Positions 44,832-55,645 of a stretch of 64,000 bases of DNA are shown piece after piece (within the stretch, counting starts at the first letter, position 1; the number at the start of each line of letters is the position of its first letter). The stretch covers positions 2,256,001 to 2,320,000 of the forward strand of contig NC_092333.1 in assembly GCF_046630445.1 (NCBI RefSeq), given 5' to 3'. The translations under genes were made by a program, and so were the position numbers. The stretch comes from Rutidosis leptorrhynchoides (taxonomy: Eukaryota; Streptophyta; Magnoliopsida; Asterales; Asteraceae). The notes beneath the pieces are model-generated. The model made no database searches. It was not told where the DNA came from and was given only the letters and a program-made list of their open reading frames with translations.

Positions 44832-47711
44832 TTAATGGATTACCTTTCCGCGATCCGCGATGAGGACTGAGCTGACAGCTTCCTTCGATGCCGCGAGGTA
44901 CAGCGTTAGCGTTTCTCCTAATACTGGCGCAGTAAGTGTTGGTAATTCTGCAAGCACCTTTTTCATCTCCTGAAAGGCTGATTCCGCTTCCTGAGTCCAT
45001 ACGAAGTCTTTTTTCTTCAAACAATTTTTCAAAGTATTGAAGAATGGCAACTGTCGTTCTGCGGCTTTCGACAGAAACCGTGTGATAGCCGCAAGCTTCC
45101 CCGTTAGACTCTGCACATCTTTCTTTGTCTTCGGAGATGGCAAATTATCAATGGCTTCAATCTTTTTGGGATTGGCCTTGATACCCCGCGCTGTCACCAC
45201 ATGACCTAAAAACTTGCCTTCCTCTTCCCCGAAACTACATTTTAGCGGGTTAAGCTTCATGTTAATCCTGCGCAGAGATGCAAACGTTTCCAGGATGTCC
45301 GCGAGCATGTCTTCCTCGGTGTTACTTTTAATTACCAAGTCGTCGACGTACGCTTCAAGATTTCTACCGATTTGGTGCTTGAATGCTGCGTCAATTACAC
45401 GCTGATAGGTCGCGCCAGCATTCTTTAAACCGAAAGGCATCTTCATGTAACAATAAATACCCTGCGGCGTATGAAAAGCAGTCTTGTCCTCATCTTCCGC
45501 AGTCATTAAGATTTGGTGATAACCCTTGTACGCGTCCAGAAAACACTTGTACCTAAATCCCGATAGTGATTCTACCTTCCAGTCTATCTCCGGGAGAGGG
45601 TAATTGTCCTTGGGACATGCCTTGTTGATATCTTTGAAATCAACGCACATCCTCCAGTTACAGTCAGCCTTTTTTACCAATACAGGATTTGCAACCCATG
45701 TCTGATAACGTACTTCCCGCAGAATGCCTGCTTTGACAAGGTTGTCCACCTCTGCGCACAACCAATCACTGCGGTCTAGGGCCATATGCCGCTTCTTTTG
45801 CCTAACGGGTGTCAATGATGGATTAACGTTTAACTTATGTTCCGCAATATCCCGCGGAACCCCTGTCATGTCTAACTCGCGCCATGCGAAAATGTCTGCG
45901 TTAGCTGACAGTATTCCATACAACTTGCCCTTCGTTTCGACTGACAAGCCTGCGTCGATTTTAATTCGCTTATCCGGATGCAAGCGATTTGCTATTACTG
46001 CACAGTTTGCAAGTTGCTCTCCTACGCTAGGAGCGCTTACAGACGCGACAGAGCCACACAGCTCGGTTGCTTGATGTGACGCAACTGTGGCAACGCCTCC
46101 TACTGTGGGAAACTTAATCAAACCATGCACTACCGATGGGATAATGTTAAAACGCCGTATGAAGTTTCTCCCTAGCAGTGCATTATATCGTGAAGTTGAA
46201 CGAACCACATAAAAATCGACCAATTCACGCCTGATCATCTGCGGGTTCCTGTCATCCGCAAGCTCTATCATTAATTCTATTCGGCCTAGCGGCCATGAGT
46301 TTTCTCCAGAAAACCCTGATAGCGTAATATCAGGCTGACGTAACTGCGCTTTGACTTCTGCCGGAAGGAAACGATAACAATGCTCATACATAATATCGAC
46401 ACCGCTGCCAGTGTCAACATGCATGCGCTTAACCTGGATTCCGCAATCGGGGATGCGACACTTGATGATAATGGGCTCATTAATAGAATCAATTGACATT
46501 ACAGGAGGGAAAGTGATCGGGAGAAGCTCCCAATCCTGGTGATCGTTGTACTTTCTCCGCTGGCTGATTTTCTCTGCGTCAACCATGTTAATGGTTAAGT
46601 CGGCATTTTTCGCCTTGTCAAATTTCTGCCACGCGAAAGTCTTAGACTTCGGAGCCTCTTCTGTGGCCTTTCCCTTGTCCTTTTTAGGTGGTTTTAGATG
46701 ATCCAATTTGCCTGCGCGAAGCGCTTCCAGAACCCGTTCCATCAAATTTTTACACCGATTGGTGTCGTGACCATAATCGTCATGAAATTCACAATACTTT
46801 GTTTTGTCCCGCTTGCCAAATTCTGTAAGCGGAGTTGGAACCGCGAAGGTCACGCATACTGGCTCCGTTGCCAAAATTTCCTTGGGCGTTTTGGACAAAC
46901 TTTTGAGTAGCGCATAGTTCTGATTATTGATGCCGCGCTGATTATTGTTTCGATAATTGCCACTTGATTTCCCTTTATCATTCCTGATGGGACCACCGCT
47001 AGGATACCTTCCACGAGAGTTGTTACCGCGACTTTGATCGCGCGAACGATCATCATCGTCCTTTCTCTCGTTGCGTGAGCTAGCTGTTGGAATGTCATTA
47101 TCTTCGCCACTCCGCATATAGTCGTGGCATTCATTAAGCGCCTCAGCATAAGTTGTTGGGACTGTATGGCGCAGACGCCTTACCAGTGTTGGATGACGTT
47201 CTGAGTTTTTACCATGTATGAGTCCGAAAATCTGTTGCTCTGGTTTGAGATCTGGTATACGCAGGCACTCATTAGTGTACCTTGTGAGAAATTCGCCCAA
47301 AGATTCCTTGGGCTTCTGCACGATGTCATGGCATTCAATGTGAGTGCGCTTGCGTGGTCTCTGATTCTGATATTGCAGTAAAAACTTCGTCCGCAGATCC
47401 ATAAACCCGGCAATACTACCCGCCGGCAACTTATTAAACCACTCACGAGCAATACCCTGTAGTGTCATAGGAAATATCTGACACGCAACCGGATCCACCC
47501 AGCCTTGAGTGCGCATTGCGCCTTCGAAGCGCTGTAAAAAATCATCTGGATCGGTCAGGCCATTGTAAGTACCCAACGTGCTAGGTATCTTTGGTGCTGA
47601 TGGAAACGGGTATGCGGATATATGCGGAGGAAACTTGTCAAAGGTAGTCGGTAGCTCGAAGGGTGGTTTAATAGGATCCCCTTTCAAATTTGCAAAGAAA
47701 CGCTTCATCAT
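44832..47711 (-). CDS. Tat gag, protease and reverse transcriptase
   Basis: In the 959-residue frame the gag core lies at about residues 45-175 (PDDFLQRFEGAMRTQG, AREWFNKLPAGSI, LGEFLTRYTNECLRI). It is followed by an Arg/Asn/Gly-rich linker and a CEFHDDYGHDTNRC zinc motif. The protease shows HVDTGSGVDIMY (about 426) and the RT shows WRMCVDFKDINKACPKDNYP and YVDDLVIKS (about 787). Tat-lineage elements have this kind of RT. A short frame (44564-44773) between this and the RNase H frame holds the RNase H-like connection VYFVSKILTSSEVNYSPIEK. It is separated on each side by intervals with GT...AG ends. Confidence 0.9.
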   Translation of the reverse strand: MMKRFFANLKGDPIKPPFELPTTFDKFPPHISAYPFPSAPKIPSTLGTYNGLTDPDDFLQRFEGAMRTQGWVDPVACQIFPMTLQGIAREWFNKLPAGSIAGFMDLRTKFLLQYQNQRPRKRTHIECHDIVQKPKESLGEFLTRYTNECLRIPDLKPEQQIFGLIHGKNSERHPTLVRRLRHTVPTTYAEALNECHDYMRSGEDNDIPTASSRNERKDDDDRSRDQSRGNNSRGRYPSGGPIRNDKGKSSGNYRNNNQRGINNQNYALLKSLSKTPKEILATEPVCVTFAVPTPLTEFGKRDKTKYCEFHDDYGHDTNRCKNLMERVLEALRAGKLDHLKPPKKDKGKATEEAPKSKTFAWQKFDKAKNADLTINMVDAEKISQRRKYNDHQDWELLPITFPPVMSIDSINEPIIIKCRIPDCGIQVKRMHVDTGSGVDIMYEHCYRFLPAEVKAQLRQPDITLSGFSGENSWPLGRIELMIELADDRNPQMIRRELVDFYVVRSTSRYNALLGRNFIRRFNIIPSVVHGLIKFPTVGGVATVASHQATELCGSVASVSAPSVGEQLANCAVIANRLHPDKRIKIDAGLSVETKGKLYGILSANADIFAWRELDMTGVPRDIAEHKLNVNPSLTPVRQKKRHMALDRSDWLCAEVDNLVKAGILREVRYQTWVANPVLVKKADCNWRMCVDFKDINKACPKDNYPLPEIDWKVESLSGFRYKCFLDAYKGYHQILMTAEDEDKTAFHTPQGIYCYMKMPFGLKNAGATYQRVIDAAFKHQIGRNLEAYVDDLVIKSNTEEDMLADILETFASLRRINMKLNPLKCSFGEEEGKFLGHVVTARGIKANPKKIEAIDNLPSPKTKKDVQSLTGKLAAITRFLSKAAERQLPFFNTLKNCLKKKDFVWTQEAESAFQEMKKVLAELPTLTAPVLGETLTLYLAASKEAVSSVLIADRGKVIH

Positions 47712-47714
47712 GTC

Positions 47715-48551
47715 CTAAACAAAGTCAGGTTGTGAAAATAAGTGAACCATATCGGGAGGTGCGGCCTGCATGAATTGACTTGCAAGATTTGCCTGCCCTT
47801 GAACATTTTGCCAAGGTTGACCCTGCGTCTGCGGATATAACCAAGGCTGCTGCGTTGGAAAAGAGGGATAACTTGAAGACGCAGAGTACACAGGTGGCTG
47901 TAAAGGAAGCGAAACCTGTGGCGCAGATATCTGCGAAACTTGAGGATACACACTTAAAAGCCCAACTGTATGCGCTGTGCTTTGCTGCTGCGCTGTTATC
48001 GGCGCCCAATGAGAGTTCGCATCTGGGATGACCCCAAATCCCCAACTATTAAGTAACGCCTACGCATCTGCAGGAGTTAAAAATTGTGAAACTGGGCGCG
48101 GTGGTTGCCAAGGTTGCAACGGTGTAAATGACGAATTCTGCTGAATGCTCTGCGTATGCAGAGGTATTGAAACAGTGGTACTGTAAATAGGTACCTGGCC
48201 GCAGCAAACCACATGCGGCCCCGTTGTTCCACCGCCAGTGCCTGCAAAGATGACCCTTGGATCCACTGACGAAAAGTCCAGCCGCGTGGTTGTGACTGGT
48301 GAGTTTGCTCTTGGCGGTGTGACCCCGTCTGAATATATCGGCTGGTACCTCTGAAAGGGTTCGCCGGATATAGGTGGAGGGTATATCGTGTATCCCGCCT
48401 GAGTAGCGGCCCCCGTAGTCATAACCGGTGTATGTTGACTACCAGACGGTGCGTTCTGAACATCTGTTGGGGTATGTTCCGATGATTCCTCGGAAGTCAT
48501 GATACTGTTAAAGAAAAAATTCAAAAATTTTGTAAATAACGAGTCATACAA
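47715..48551 (-). CDS. Gag leader open frames of the Tat element
   Basis: Two minus-strand frames precede the main gag: 48060-48551 (with MTSEESSEHTPTDVQN and Pro/Thr/Gln-rich sequence) and 47715-47951 (Pro/Gln/Ser-rich, ending PPDMVHLFSQPDF). Their low-complexity composition is usual for the N-terminal region of gag in this lineage. Their exact relation to the main gag frame is not settled. Confidence 0.55.
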
Positions 48552-48596
48552 TTCAAAACCTTAAAAGAAAAAGCAATTAAACAGTCTTGAATTAAT

Positions 48597-48620
48597 TCGA
48601 CTCTCAATGAAAGCACCACT
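48597..48620 (-). other. Primer-binding site of the Tat element
   Basis: Directly inside the 5' LTR the minus strand reads AGTGGTGCTTTCATTGAGAG. The TGGTGCTTTCATTGAGAG form is typical of plant Tat-lineage elements. Confidence 0.75.
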
Positions 48621-49184
48621 TGATCATGCATATTTTAACCGAGGGGTTTAATATGTCTGCTCAATACGTAAAGAGGGGTTTAAGGATCTTAGAACGTGGC
48701 TCTCCGGTCCGGCTACCGTGAATAACCCTGGCCGACATGATGATGTTGGCGGAGTGGCCAAGTGATTAAGTCCACCTTCGATAGCGGTCGCTGATCGGAA
48801 GGCCCCAAATAAGGTCGTATGTACTAGCTTACAAAAGACTAACCTGTTAACCTTGAAGAGATGCTGAATGATACTGTTTTACGTAATGTGTATCGTATGC
48901 GATGGTTACGTAATGTGCTGTGTCCGGTAAACGATGATCAGGGTTTGTATTTATAGGCAAACCCTATTTCTAGAACCGTCCCAGATCATGATAATCTCAT
49001 CCATAACTGACTCCCCCGAATCACGGATATAATTATGGAAAAGATATTTACTTGACAGCTAAGCAACCGCCGTACCGGGAACAAAGGCATTCGCACGCCG
49101 CATACCGCACACAAGAACACGCATACGCACAATAGTGATTGTCCGCATACATTCGCGGTGCGCCTGCGGGTTGCGGTATCATTA
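48621..49184 (-). repeat. 5' LTR of the Tat element
   Basis: Near-identical to 38768-39331. Around 48743-48775 the plus strand resembles the 5' half of a Ser/Leu tRNA (GGAGTGGCCAAGTGATTAAG). The LTR is followed directly by the GCAAC duplication. Confidence 0.93.
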
Positions 49185-49189
49185 GCAAC

Positions 49190-50500
49190 GAAATCACTAA
49201 TCAAATTATCTGAGAGATTGTGTCTGTTTTCTGACTGTTTGAATGAATGCAGAATATGAACAAAAACGTCCATAAAAGTGTTATAGAAAACAGTTGGTAA
49301 ATGAAAGGGTGTGTCCCTTCCTTTTTGGCGGGAAAAGTTGTTATACCGAAAAGGTATAACTATTCACTGAAAGGGTTTGAATGCACTTTTTCTAAGTAAC
49401 GAATAGTGCAATTTCGGATGAGGTTTCGGGGCGCTGCCCCTTAGACCCACAAGGGCGCAGCCCCCTTGACCCCCGCAATTACGCATCCGTTAGTAGCCAA
49501 CTCTTACGGGCGTTTACTCCACACTCTTCAAACCCGTTAAGTAAAACTAGCTAACTCTTGCATTCAAGTAAATCGCAATTAACTAAAATGCATGTTGTAT
49601 GGCACTAAAATCACCAACAGTCTTGAATCTAATTAATTCCATCTGCTTCGATATGTGTTCAGAATTGTTAAACATGACATGTCTTGCAACTTTTTATGTG
49701 CTTTTATGGTCAATTTGGAAGTGGCATAATGTGATAATACATGCACTATTAGAAAGGTGAAATGCGATAATTAATGAAGACATATTTGTATATTTGAAGA
49801 GGTGAAAATCCTATCGCACTTATGATTTTTGAATAAAAAAGGCAAGATCGCGAAAGATTTTGAAGATTGGAGATCAAACCTGAGGACATGGTCTCCCATG
49901 TAATTTCATTGGTTTTCCTTATATTTGGTGTTCCATAATTTTGGCGTTATGTAATAGTTCGGAACTTGCGGGCTTGTGAGGTTGTAACATTTGCCTTTTG
50001 GCCAATGGAATGAATAGTATGTTAGCTCTTTAAAAAAAAAAAAAAGTTTAGTTTCTATAATCATCACTTGGTTAGTAGCACGCCAAACATCTATTTTATC
50101 GTTTAACCACTTTTAAGCTATTAAAATAAATGGGCTAATGGTGTTGTGCATATCCGTTCACAGACACCCCTTGAAGCCTCAATGAACAAGCATCAGAGCA
50201 TGTGCATACCAGTAATATTACTACGTAGTTGAATACAATAATGTATACCAATTTTCTTATAATGTGTTACTCGGTTATGCATATATACCCACAACCAGAT
50301 CAGATTTTATAACAGACGTAGTTATTCTAATTTTCCACACTGCTGGAAAATTTAACAGCCACACTACATGAATATTCTGCAAACCAATACTCCATTGACC
50401 GAAAGAAATTTAATCATCACAACTACATAAAATAACTTCCTCGTCAACTAAGCATTTTAATAAATTTCAACAAAAAAACATTATTGTATTAGAAAACACA
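49190..50500. other. Old repeat-like sequence without a recognised gene
   Basis: The first 400 bp include GGGGCGCTGCCCCTTAGACCC and GGGCGCAGCCCCCTTGACCCCC, a GC-rich pair of words often seen in plant LTR-derived sequence. Together with the 130 bp before 38763 it may be one older LTR split by the Tat element. The rest is AT-rich with an A-run at 50032-50045. No coding frame is supported. Confidence 0.4.
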
Positions 50501-50501
50501 C

Positions 50502-51425
50502 ATGTCAAGAAGCATTTCTTCTTTGCCTAAACAGAACAAAAACGTTGTTAACTTACAGAACCCGACTAACAGAATAATCCACGAGTTCAAAAAACTGGAG
50601 CACGGAGTTGACAATCAATATATCATACACAAACAAAGATCCAATAATTCAACCATTTCTCCCATTCACAAATCCTACCCTCAAGCTCTTACCGATCTTA
50701 ACTGGCAAAGTGCTAAGCGCAATGAATATAATGCTTTGATTGAAAAGCATACTTGGACCCTTGTGCCCCGACCAATGGATGCAAACATTGTTCGTTCTAT
50801 GTGACTCTTTCAACATAAGTATAACTCAGATGGTACATCTAGTTGCTACAAAGCACGACTTGTTGGTAATGGGCGCAATCAGCAGATTGTGATCGACTGT
50901 GATGAAACTTTCAGCACGATTGTTAAGCCGGCTACTACACGCACAGTTGTTAGCCTGACTCTTTCTAGAGATTAGCATGTCCACTTAAAAACGCGTTTCG
51001 TAACAGTGATCTTGTTGATACTGTATATATGCATCAGCCTTCGGGTTTTCGGGGCCCAGATCACCCTGATTTTGTTTGTCTCTTGCACAAGTCTTTATAT
51101 GGCCTCAAATAGGCCCACCGTGCTTGATTCCAGCGTTTTGATGGTTATGATACTCGAGCAGGTTTTGTTCACCGTCATTGCGACTCTTCTTTATTCATGT
51201 ATCAGCAGGGATCAGACATGGATATTTACTGATGTATGTTGATGGAATTATTCAAACATCTTCCTCTCCTGCTTTTCTTTGATGGATTATTCAGTCTTTA
51301 CATCAGGAGTTCTCTATAACATATTTTAGCCTGTTAAAATACTTCTTGGGGATCTAGTGATACGTAAATCTACTAGCATGTTTCTTTATCAGAGAAAATA
51401 CGCTACTGAGATTCTAGATTTAACA
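50502..51425 (+). pseudogene. Ty1/copia reverse-transcriptase fossil
   Basis: Readable pieces include YPQALTDLNWQSAKRNEYNALIEKHTWTLVPRP, the classic opening of copia RT. Further on, in scattered frames, come CYKARLVGNGRNQQ, DETFSTIVKPATTRTVVSLTLS and a KYFLG piece. Only part of RT remains and it has several breaks; no LTRs or integrase belong to it. It is an old, dead copy. Confidence 0.8.
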
Positions 51426-51948
51426 CCCTGATATTATTTTTTAAATCACAGCGGAAGACTTATGTTACATAAATACCCTTAGTTAAGTACAAACATGATT
51501 ATCACAAATCATTAGTTAGTTACTTAATTACAAACCACCGGTGTTACGTTAAACAACTAGTTACATATTTATAAAAGTTAAGACATCAGAGTCCGTCTTG
51601 TCAAACATATCTTCAGCCCGACTCCCATCCCTACTAGCACTAAAATCCAAAACCTGCAAGGGATGAGGTGAGCGGTTAGCACGAGGGTAAGTGAATGGAA
51701 CTATCAAAAGGTCATATATACAGTACCAACTTGTACTCCTATAGCAACAACTTTATACAACTACATACATCATACAACAACTGGCAACTATGCTCCAACT
51801 AGAGGATCGGCGGCTTGTATGGGCACACGACTACTAGCTGATCAGTCTAGCGTCTACCGATAGTCTTTTCTACAGAATCCCCAGCATAGTCATCCACACG
51901 CAGGTGATGCGTCGTTCAGCACTATACTCAACAAACAGTAGCCAACTA
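51426..51948. mobile_element. Unclassified LTR-like segment
   Basis: The segment starts TTAACACCCTGATATTATTTT and has features common in plant gypsy LTRs (CAGCGGAAGAC, GCAAGGGATGAGGTGAGCGGTTAGCACGAG-like text). It ends where the next element begins at 51949. It is probably the start of an older LTR interrupted by that insertion. Confidence 0.35.
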
Positions 51949-53510
51949 TGAAATGACCCGTCCTAATCCATCAGGACAAATACATTACATTTGGTTACAT
52001 CACGAGGTACTTGACCTCTATATGATACATTTTACAAACATTTCATTCGTTTTTTTTAAAAAGACAAACTTTCATTACATCGAAAGTTGACGACATGCAT
52101 ACCATTTCATAATATATCCAACTATAATTGACTTAATAATAATCTTGATGAACTCAATGACTCGAATGCAACGTCTTTTGAAATATATCATGAATGACTC
52201 CAAGTAATATCTCTAAAATGAGCAAATGCACAGCGGAAGACTTCTTTCATACCTGAGAATAAACATGCTTTAAAGTCTTTTTTGATTAATTCTTTTATAA
52301 CATTGGGAGATGTCATTATACCTCGAGAAGTATAAATTGTCAACCAAACGGTTGGTGAGTTCATTAGTTTATCATAATCATTCATTTTCATCATTTTAAT
52401 AGTCCACAAGATTTCATATATTGACACGCTTAACCCGCGAATTAAATTTCATTCATATGGTGAACACCTGGTAACCGACCTTAACAAGATGCATATAGAA
52501 TATCCCCATCATTCCGGGACTCACATCGGACATGATAAATCGAAGTACTAAAGCATCCGTAACTCGTATGGGGCTCGTTGGGCCCAATAGATCTATCTTT
52601 AGGATTCGCATCAATTGGTGGCAATTATCATAAACACAAATTCTTAGGCTACCAAGCTAAAAATGGGCATATTCGATTCGATAATCCAACCATAGAATGT
52701 AGTTTCGATTACTTGTGTATATTTCGTAAAACATTTATAAAACAGCGCTTGTATTCTCAGTCCAAAAAATATAAAGAAAAAAAGGGAGCAAATGAAACTC
52801 ACTATACTGTATTTTGTAATAAAAATACATATGACGATACTGAACAATGCAGGGTTGGCTTCGGATTCACGAACCTACATCATTCTTATATATATTAAAA
52901 CATATACTTGTAATCGAACAAATATATATATTATTATTAGTGATATAATTTTATATTATTAATTTATATATATTTTTAGTTATATAGAATTTATACTAAG
53001 TTCCATTAAAAACAAATACTCATATTATATCTTAAATTATATGTTATATATATTTATGTTATATATATATATATTTAAAATGTTTAATATCTATATATTT
53101 AATTAGATTGATATATCTATATATAAATATATATGGTTATTATTATATTTAAAAAAAATCATTAGTTTGTTATGTATAAGTATTTATATAATTTTTTTTT
53201 GATATATGGTATATAAACTATTAATATAAGTATAACATATGTATTCAGTATATTTTAGGTACAAAATACTTATCTGTAACAAAAATGATAGTTTTGATAA
53301 TAATGATTTACTAATAATAATAACCTTCTTGATATTGATAATACTAATTATAATAACGATATTGTTAAAAATGATACTTATGTTAATAATAATAATAATA
53401 GTAACACTAATAATTACAAAAATGATATTAATACTAATATTAGTGAAAATAATAATAACTTGTATTATTTTTATAATAACAATAATAATAATCCTAATCA
53501 TAATCATAAT

Positions 53511-53563
53511 AATAATAGTAGTACTAAAATGATAATTTAATAATACTTATAGTGATAATAATA
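53511..53563. repeat. 53-bp direct repeat, left copy
   Basis: AATAATAGTAGTACTAAAAT and the following bases up to AGTGATAATAATA are repeated exactly at 55254-55306. The other LTR has one copy (around 63077-63129). The two copies border the 1.7-kb extra segment. Confidence 0.9.
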
Positions 53564-53947
53564 ACTAGAAAAATATTTGACCTCGCGTTGCGGCGGTTAT
53601 GTCTATTGCATTCGGGTATGCATTGTTTAATATCTCATCTCGAAAATTGCAATGTCTAAGGACATAGCTTACGTATTATTGATTATATAACATGTTATGC
53701 ATAACTACTCGGTATATAGGTACTTGTTTATTACATATGACAACTATCAGTTAATAGATATGACAATCACTACGTACTACTTATCACATACTTAGTATAT
53801 ATAGGTGCTACTTAGTACATATTTTTGAATATACGTTATTTGGTATCTAATATACCTAGTAGCCCGACAGTTGCGGTCAGTGAAATAATTTAACGTATTT
53901 TATGAAACTAATGTTGACCGTGAAATAATTTAACGTATTGCTAAAAA

Positions 53948-54030
53948 AATGGGCATAAGAAGTCGAACTCGGGTTTTTTCCTTACAAACTCATGAACTTA
54001 CCACTTGCTCTAGCCATCCACTTGATATAA
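53948..54030 (-). mobile_element. SINE-like tRNA head
   Basis: In minus sense GGATGGCTAGAGCAAGTGGT (A-box-like) is followed by ACCCGAGTTCGACTTCTTATGCCC (B-box-like) at the spacing of a tRNA-derived SINE. A short A/T run follows, but no target duplication was identified. Confidence 0.5.
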
Positions 54031-54038
54031 TTAGTTGC

Positions 54039-54040
<2 letters not shown>

Positions 54041-54128
<88 letters not shown>
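54041..54128. repeat. (TA)n microsatellite, left of the foldback element
   Basis: About 44 uninterrupted TA units. The foldback element follows directly. Confidence 0.95.
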
Positions 54129-54129
<1 letters not shown>

Positions 54130-54132
<3 letters not shown>

Positions 54133-54834
54133 GTAGGATCAAGAGGGAAGTAACCATTCGGGGGGAAGCGGAGGGAAGCAAAAACTTTTTTTTTCTTCGT
54201 TTTTTGAAAAAACTTTGTTCACGAACATTATAGATGAGATGAAAATATGAACATTTAGTAGAGACACTTTGTGATAAATGTATTTATTTTGGCGGGAAAA
54301 TGCTCGAAGAAGTAATATATAACAATTATTGTGTTTTTCTAGCGTATTTTGAGGTTTTAGCTATTGCGGTTTAGATATTAGGGTATAGATATTAGGGTTT
54401 ATAGGGTTTAGATATTAGGGTTTAGAAATTTAGGGTTTAGGGTTTAGATTTAGGATTTAGATTGAGTTTTTAACACGAACGGTTTAGAGTTTAGGGTTTA
54501 GGGTTTAGGGTTTAGAGTTTGGTGTTTTGGGTTTATGGAATAAACCCAAAACACCAAACCCTAAACCCTAAACTCTAAATCGGGCTAAATTTTATTTCAC
54601 AAAACATGAAAAAAAACATTCATATTCTTCACGAACAATATTATCTTGAATGTTATTTTTGTCGATCGTTTTTCCGCATAAATAATAACATTCATCACGA
54701 AGTGTCTCTTCTAAATGTTCATATTTTCGTGTGATCTTGATGCCGGAAAAAAATATTTCAAAAAAAATGAAAAAAATAATAAATTTTGCTTCCCCCCGCT
54801 TCCCCCCGATTGGTTACTTCCCCATTGATCCTGC

Positions 54835-54837
<3 letters not shown>
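54130..54837. mobile_element. Foldback element with telomere-like core, inserted in (TA)n
   Basis: The element is 708 bp long. The right end read inward starts GGGGCAGGATCAATGGGGAA and the left starts GTGGTAGGATCAAGAGGGAA; both continue with AGTAACCA, GGGGGGAAGCGG and GGGAAGCAAAA. Pairing resumes deeper (GAACATTTAGTAGAGACACT against its inverted copy), so nearly the whole element can fold. The core (about 54350-54585) holds many degenerate TTTAGGG units and a mirror copy CCCTAAA, including an inverted pair around GTTTTGGGTTTATGGAATAA. TA microsatellites lie on both sides, as described for Micron-type elements of rice. Confidence 0.8.

Positions 54838-54908
<71 letters not shown>
54838..54908. 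repeat. (TA)n microsatellite, right of the foldback element
   Basis: About 35 TA units directly after the right end of the foldback element. Confidence 0.95.
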
Positions 54909-54910
<2 letters not shown>

Positions 54911-55253
54911 AGAATATTTTTCTTATAAAAAATGCTCCTTTTTGAGCATAATTAGTTGCATATTGTTCGTAAAATTATTTTGAATTGAACGGTGATATCG
55001 GAGAAACCTAACTCGCAACAGGAAAAAAGATAAATCCCGTCGAAAAATAGGGTGAAGTTTATTTAATAAATATTATATTAAATTGAAAAAATTACATTTT
55101 AACCCCTGAACATTTTCAACATTAAACCGTAAATAACTACATATTTTATCCCTAAAGTTTAAGTGATTTGACACTTTTCTTCCTTGCCAAAAATGACATA
55201 TTGCTTTATCTCACAAAGAACTCAAAACTACAATATTTTGGGTGGCTATTATT

Positions 55254-55306
55254 AATAATAGTAGTACTAAAATGATAATTTAATAATACTTATAGTGATA
55301 ATAATA
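55254..55306. repeat. 53-bp direct repeat, right copy
   Basis: Exact partner of 53511-53563. From here the sequence continues as in the other LTR. Confidence 0.9.
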
Positions 55307-55360
55307 ATAATTGTTATATCACTTATTACGATACTAATAATAATTATTATAATACTTATC

Positions 55361-55403
<43 letters not shown>

Positions 55404-55446
55404 TAATAATAATAATAATAACAATAATAATAATAATAATAATAAC

Positions 55447-55499
<53 letters not shown>

Positions 55500-55525
55500 G
55501 AAGAAGAAGAAGAAGAAGAAGAAAA
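55307..55525. repeat. (AAT)n and (AAG)n microsatellite
   Basis: A long AAT array with AAC interruptions ends in seven AAG units. The equivalent in the other LTR (63120-63268) is shorter and lacks the AAG part. The isoleucine-only frames it produces are artefacts. Confidence 0.95.
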
Positions 55526-55645
55526 AAAATAAATGAATGTATACCCTTTAAAAATCGTTCTAAAAAGAATGGCCCAAGACCGAAATCGAACCCATGACCT
55601 CTTGAACACCCGAACAATACCTTAACCAGCTGGGCTGTGCCCGTT
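55526..55645 (-). mobile_element. SINE-like segment in the LTR
   Basis: In minus sense it reads GCCCAGCTGGTTAAGGTATT (A-box-like), then GGTTCGATTTC (B box), then about 60 bp and a T-rich end followed by (CTT)n(ATT)n. The same segment occurs at 63265-63385 in the other LTR, so it entered before the element copied itself. The microsatellite may have grown from its tail. Confidence 0.55.

Larger units (their letters stand above)
38768..49184 (-). mobile_element. Young Tat-lineage Ty3/gypsy element with antisense genes
   Basis: The 10.4-kb element is flanked by GCAAC on both sides (38763-38767 and 49185-49189). Both LTRs are 564 bp and differ at about four positions by eye, so the insertion is recent. 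On the minus strand the order is 5' LTR, primer site, gag leader, gag-protease-RT, RNase H-integrase. Between integrase and the 3' LTR lie open frames on the opposite strand, a known trait of Tat relatives such as Grande. It looks largely whole. Short GT...AG intervals within pol may be introns, as splicing is known in the related Ogre elements. Confidence 0.93.

Noticed and set aside
53184-53532. Long Ile/Ile-Val open frames on both strands, also at 55267-55617, 56447-56638, 57054-57210 and 62816-63360
   Set aside because: They are translations of AAT/ATT microsatellites and have no protein character.
53949-54233. Tyr-Ile repeat frames through the (TA)n tracts, also at 54731-54983
   Set aside because: Artefacts of the TA microsatellite.
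54350-54585. True telomere or chromosome end
   Set aside because: The TTTAGGG units are few, degenerate and in inverted arrangement inside a foldback element with chromosome sequence on both sides.
55563-55641. Functional tRNA gene
   Set aside because: The A- and B-box-like words are present, but the sequence between does not give a clear cloverleaf and it lies in both LTRs; SINE-like is the better call.
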